This document shows positions 13,621 to 15,039 of a stretch of 15,039 nucleotides of DNA, in pieces. A model generated the notes under the pieces. It had not been told where the DNA came from, made no database searches, and saw nothing but the letters and a program-made list of their open reading frames with translations. A program made the translations under genes and the position numbers. Each line of letters starts with the position of its first letter. The first letter of the stretch is position 1. This DNA is from WLWS01 sp047638675 (GTDB lineage Bacteria > Pseudomonadota > Gammaproteobacteria > Eutrophobiales > Eutrophobiaceae): positions 1 through 15,039 of the forward strand of contig JBLIML010000086.1 in assembly GCA_047638675.1 (NCBI GenBank), in the 5' to 3' direction.

Positions 13621-14181
13621 ATGCCGAAAAATAACTTATTAGGTTCAGAAATAAAGTCGTGGAAAGACTTTGTATTGGATGGTAAGAACTACGATCTATC
13701 CCACCTTGATTCGCATGGAATTCAAGTTGTTGATGATAGAAACTCGGATAATGTTAGAACTTATAATATCTATGTGACATACAGTTTTCATTGTTTCGCA
13801 AAAGATGATGGTACCTTAAGCGAAGAAGACAAAATCAAGCTCAATTATGATGCGCATAGGGATAGTCGACCGTTCAATATAAGACGATACAATCTGTCTA
13901 AAAATTTACCTGATATTATTAATTCATTAGGTAATAAAGAAACCTTAGTTTTTCATAGAGGGTATGAGAATTACGCTACTTATAAAGCCTTAGATGAAGA
14001 TGGGAATGAAGTCGATTATATTGTTTCTTTTTCGATTTTCAAAGAGCAGAAGAAACTTAGACTTCATGTTCGAACTGCATATCCAGAAGATAATGGAATT
14101 GGTAAAGTTAAAAAAGTGAGTATCTTTGTATTAGCTTATAATGCTTTGCATAGCAAGAAGATGCCAACATTACTGCCGTAG
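13621..14181 (+). CDS. Unrecognised 186-residue protein in the toxin-antitoxin island
   Basis: I do not recognise this family. The protein has 186 residues, is soluble (no signal peptide or membrane segment) and rich in charged residues and tyrosines. Visible blocks are YNIYVTYSFHCF (48-59), a DAHRDSRPFNIRRY stretch (77-90), FHRGYENY (111-118), YIVSFSIFKEQKKLRLHVRT (133-152), AYPED (153-157) and a VSIFVLAYNALH tail (167-178). Conserved-looking H, R and D clusters could be catalytic. Codon use is AT-rich like the surrounding island and unlike the catabolic genes. No Shine-Dalgarno precedes the ATG; the region just upstream is a T-run. It stands alone where the next toxin-antitoxin module would be expected, directly after tRNA copy C. 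It could be a stand-alone toxin, a nuclease or a phage-related cargo protein. None of these is established. Confidence 0.7.
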   Translation: MPKNNLLGSEIKSWKDFVLDGKNYDLSHLDSHGIQVVDDRNSDNVRTYNIYVTYSFHCFAKDDGTLSEEDKIKLNYDAHRDSRPFNIRRYNLSKNLPDIINSLGNKETLVFHRGYENYATYKALDEDGNEVDYIVSFSIFKEQKKLRLHVRTAYPEDNGIGKVKKVSIFVLAYNALHSKKMPTLLP

Positions 14182-14189
14182 AAATAACA

Positions 14190-14209
14190 AAGCCCACTTA
14201 AGTGGGCTT
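14190..14209. terminator. Palindromic stem after the unknown gene
   Basis: aagcccacttaagtgggctt is a perfect 20-bp palindrome beginning 8 nt after the stop of the 186-residue gene. The aagcccac/gtgggctt arms are typical of intrinsic terminators. The T-run is missing (cgcc follows), so termination may be weak. Confidence 0.6.
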
Positions 14210-14330
14210 CGCCAAGAGCTAACATGCCTCCTGGTATTCAGATCGTCTTTACCGGACATAAGCCACGACCCAGAGGGTAACGGGATGTCACGCCGAAGCG
14301 CGTCTGCTGCATCCTTAACTAATAATATAG

Positions 14331-14360
14331 GATATTACCTTCATTTTCTGAAGTAATATC
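14331..14360. repeat. Imperfect inverted repeat in the gene-poor segment
   Basis: gatattaccttca (14331-14343) and tgaagtaatatc (14349-14360) pair around a 5-nt loop with one bulged base. It lies in a stretch of about 500 nt (14182-14679) that holds no convincing gene. The function is unknown; it might be an operator or a structured RNA. Confidence 0.45.
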
Positions 14361-14440
14361 GGATAACGATTTAAAATACTTTAATTTCAACAAAATCAAT
14401 AAGTTATGTTAAAAGGTTAAAACGTCATTTGGTGTGCGGT

Positions 14441-14500
14441 TGGCACCCTTCATTCATTTGCCGATTTGGACAATGAAGGGTGCCAGGGGTTCAATTTTTT
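14441..14500 (+). terminator. Long perfect hairpin followed by a T-run
   Basis: tggcacccttcatt (14441-14454) and aatgaagggtgcca (14472-14485) make a perfect 14-bp stem with a 17-nt loop. After ten more bases a run of six T follows (14495-14500). The stem is unusually long and the T-run distant for a plain terminator. It could instead be a structured RNA or the folded end of a mobile element. Confidence 0.5.
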
Positions 14501-14679
14501 ATTTAAAAAAGTATGTAATGTATTCACAAAATCTCTCCTGAAGTTAATAATCATGCTCATAATTATAGCAGAGATATCAACGCAAATCATTGATATTAAT
14601 ACTAAATATACTAATAACAACATTTCTTTAGAGATTCAATTAAGTATTAGTGAACGGAAATAATTATTATGAAATTTCT

Positions 14680-14787
14680 TCATTTTGTTGGACGAACAAC
14701 TTCGGCTTTCCTTCTATAGACTTTGTTTGCGACTTCCTGAGACGCATGCCCGAGTAACGCTCTGGAGAGTAGCTGAAATACTTTGAG
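14680..14787 (-). pseudogene. C-terminal remnant of a second tyrosine recombinase
   Basis: On the minus strand the frame reads LKVFQLLSRALLGHASQEV, then ANKVYRRKAEVVRPTK and a TGA. It contains the LLGH box with the catalytic histidine and the VYRR box with the nucleophilic tyrosine of phage-type integrases. Everything upstream (both catalytic arginines and the core-binding domain) is missing. It starts directly after the TAA/TAG of the next recombinase. Aligned to that recombinase's tail, 14 of 28 residues match, so it is a diverged relative and not a recent duplication. Confidence 0.8.
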
Positions 14788-14790
14788 CTA

Positions 14791-15039
14791 TTATTTTATT
14801 GGTTTCACCAGATTTGCTTTTCTTCTGTAAATTCGTTCAGTAATTTCAGCAGTTGTATGACCGAGTAATTGCCTAGCATGTTCTGACTCTGTATCACTCG
14901 CAACTTTTGCTCTTAAATCATGTTCAGTAAATCTTTCCTTCAATTCAGTTTTTTCTAAAGCTTTTTTCATAAACCTTTGCCAGATGGAATCAAATCCATC
15001 AGCAGAAGCATTTTCCTTAATGTACGGTTGACCTCGATT
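14791..15039 (-). CDS. Tyrosine recombinase (phage/island integrase), C-terminal part
   Basis: The gene runs off the right edge, so only the last 82 residues are seen. The catalytic pattern is present: FTEHDLRAK with the second catalytic arginine, ARQLLGHTT with the histidine, and ITERIYRRKA with the nucleophilic tyrosine, ending VKPIK and TAA. It is a site-specific recombinase of the phage-integrase family, and probably the enzyme (or one of the enzymes) that moved island DNA. It points leftward to the gene-poor segment. That it acts on the tRNA-Arg site is inferred from context. Its start, N-terminal domain and any excisionase gene are outside the window. Confidence 0.88.
   Translation of the reverse strand, partial: NRGQPYIKENASADGFDSIWQRFMKKALEKTELKERFTEHDLRAKVASDTESEHARQLLGHTTAEITERIYRRKANLVKPIK

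Noticed and set aside
14441..14485. Integron attC site
   Set aside because: The stem is perfectly paired without the extrahelical bases, and no matching core-site sequences (GTTRRRY type) flank it. The visible recombinase tail alone does not identify an integron integrase, and no similar hairpins lie between the other modules.
14466..14663. 65-codon frame with a TTG start and a hydrophobic middle
   Set aside because: It starts inside the hairpin loop, has no ribosome-binding site, and its composition is what AT-rich non-coding DNA would give.

Overview
The window looks like a chromosomal stretch of a proteobacterium, most likely a gammaproteobacterium. This is inferred from the mixture of families: a GspE/MshE-type ATPase, RelB/YafQ, ParDE and HigBA toxin-antitoxin pairs, a CCA-encoding tRNA-Arg(ACG), and palindromic intergenic repeats of the gtcattcccgc/gcgggaat kind. 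No taxonomic marker gene is present, so the species cannot be named. The left two thirds (about 1-9545) have ordinary mixed base composition. The right third is more AT-rich and carries the hallmarks of acquired DNA.

Region 1 (1-415) is a cluster of short palindromic repeats. Region 2 (416-7031) is a catabolic-looking cluster. Two full-length Rieske non-haem iron oxygenase alpha subunits, both of the carbazole-dioxygenase (CarAa) type, are transcribed divergently from a 217-bp gap. On the plus strand the second is followed by an acetamidase/formamidase-family amidohydrolase, an AMP-forming acyl-CoA ligase resembling oxalyl-CoA synthetases, and a ketopantoate-reductase-family dehydrogenase whose GTG start directly follows the ligase stop. 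Together they could oxygenate a ring or N-containing substrate, hydrolyse an amide, activate an acid as a CoA thioester and reduce a keto group. That pathway is inference. No ferredoxin or reductase for the oxygenases lies in the window.

Region 3 (7212-9727) is a lone GspE/PilB/MshE-type ATPase. Four exact 30-residue repeats of the MshEN (c-di-GMP-binding) type lie ahead of a complete AAA motor. Just after it is a short, stop-interrupted remnant of a third CarAa-like oxygenase.

Region 4 (9826-15039) is an accessory island. It has four type II toxin-antitoxin modules in a row (VapBC +, RelB/YafQ -, ParDE -, HigBA +), then an unrecognised 186-aa gene, then the tail of a tyrosine recombinase on the minus strand that runs off the window. 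A second, degenerate recombinase tail lies directly beyond its stop codon. The modules from RelB/YafQ onward are separated by tRNA-Arg(ACG) sequence: a 5' half (10705-10748), one intact gene (11670-11746), and two 3' halves (12514-12581 and 13456-13523) that share the same 23-nt insertion. The 5' half ends and the 3' halves begin at the anticodon loop. This is the pattern expected from repeated site-specific integration into one tRNA gene, and it is the most unusual feature of the window.
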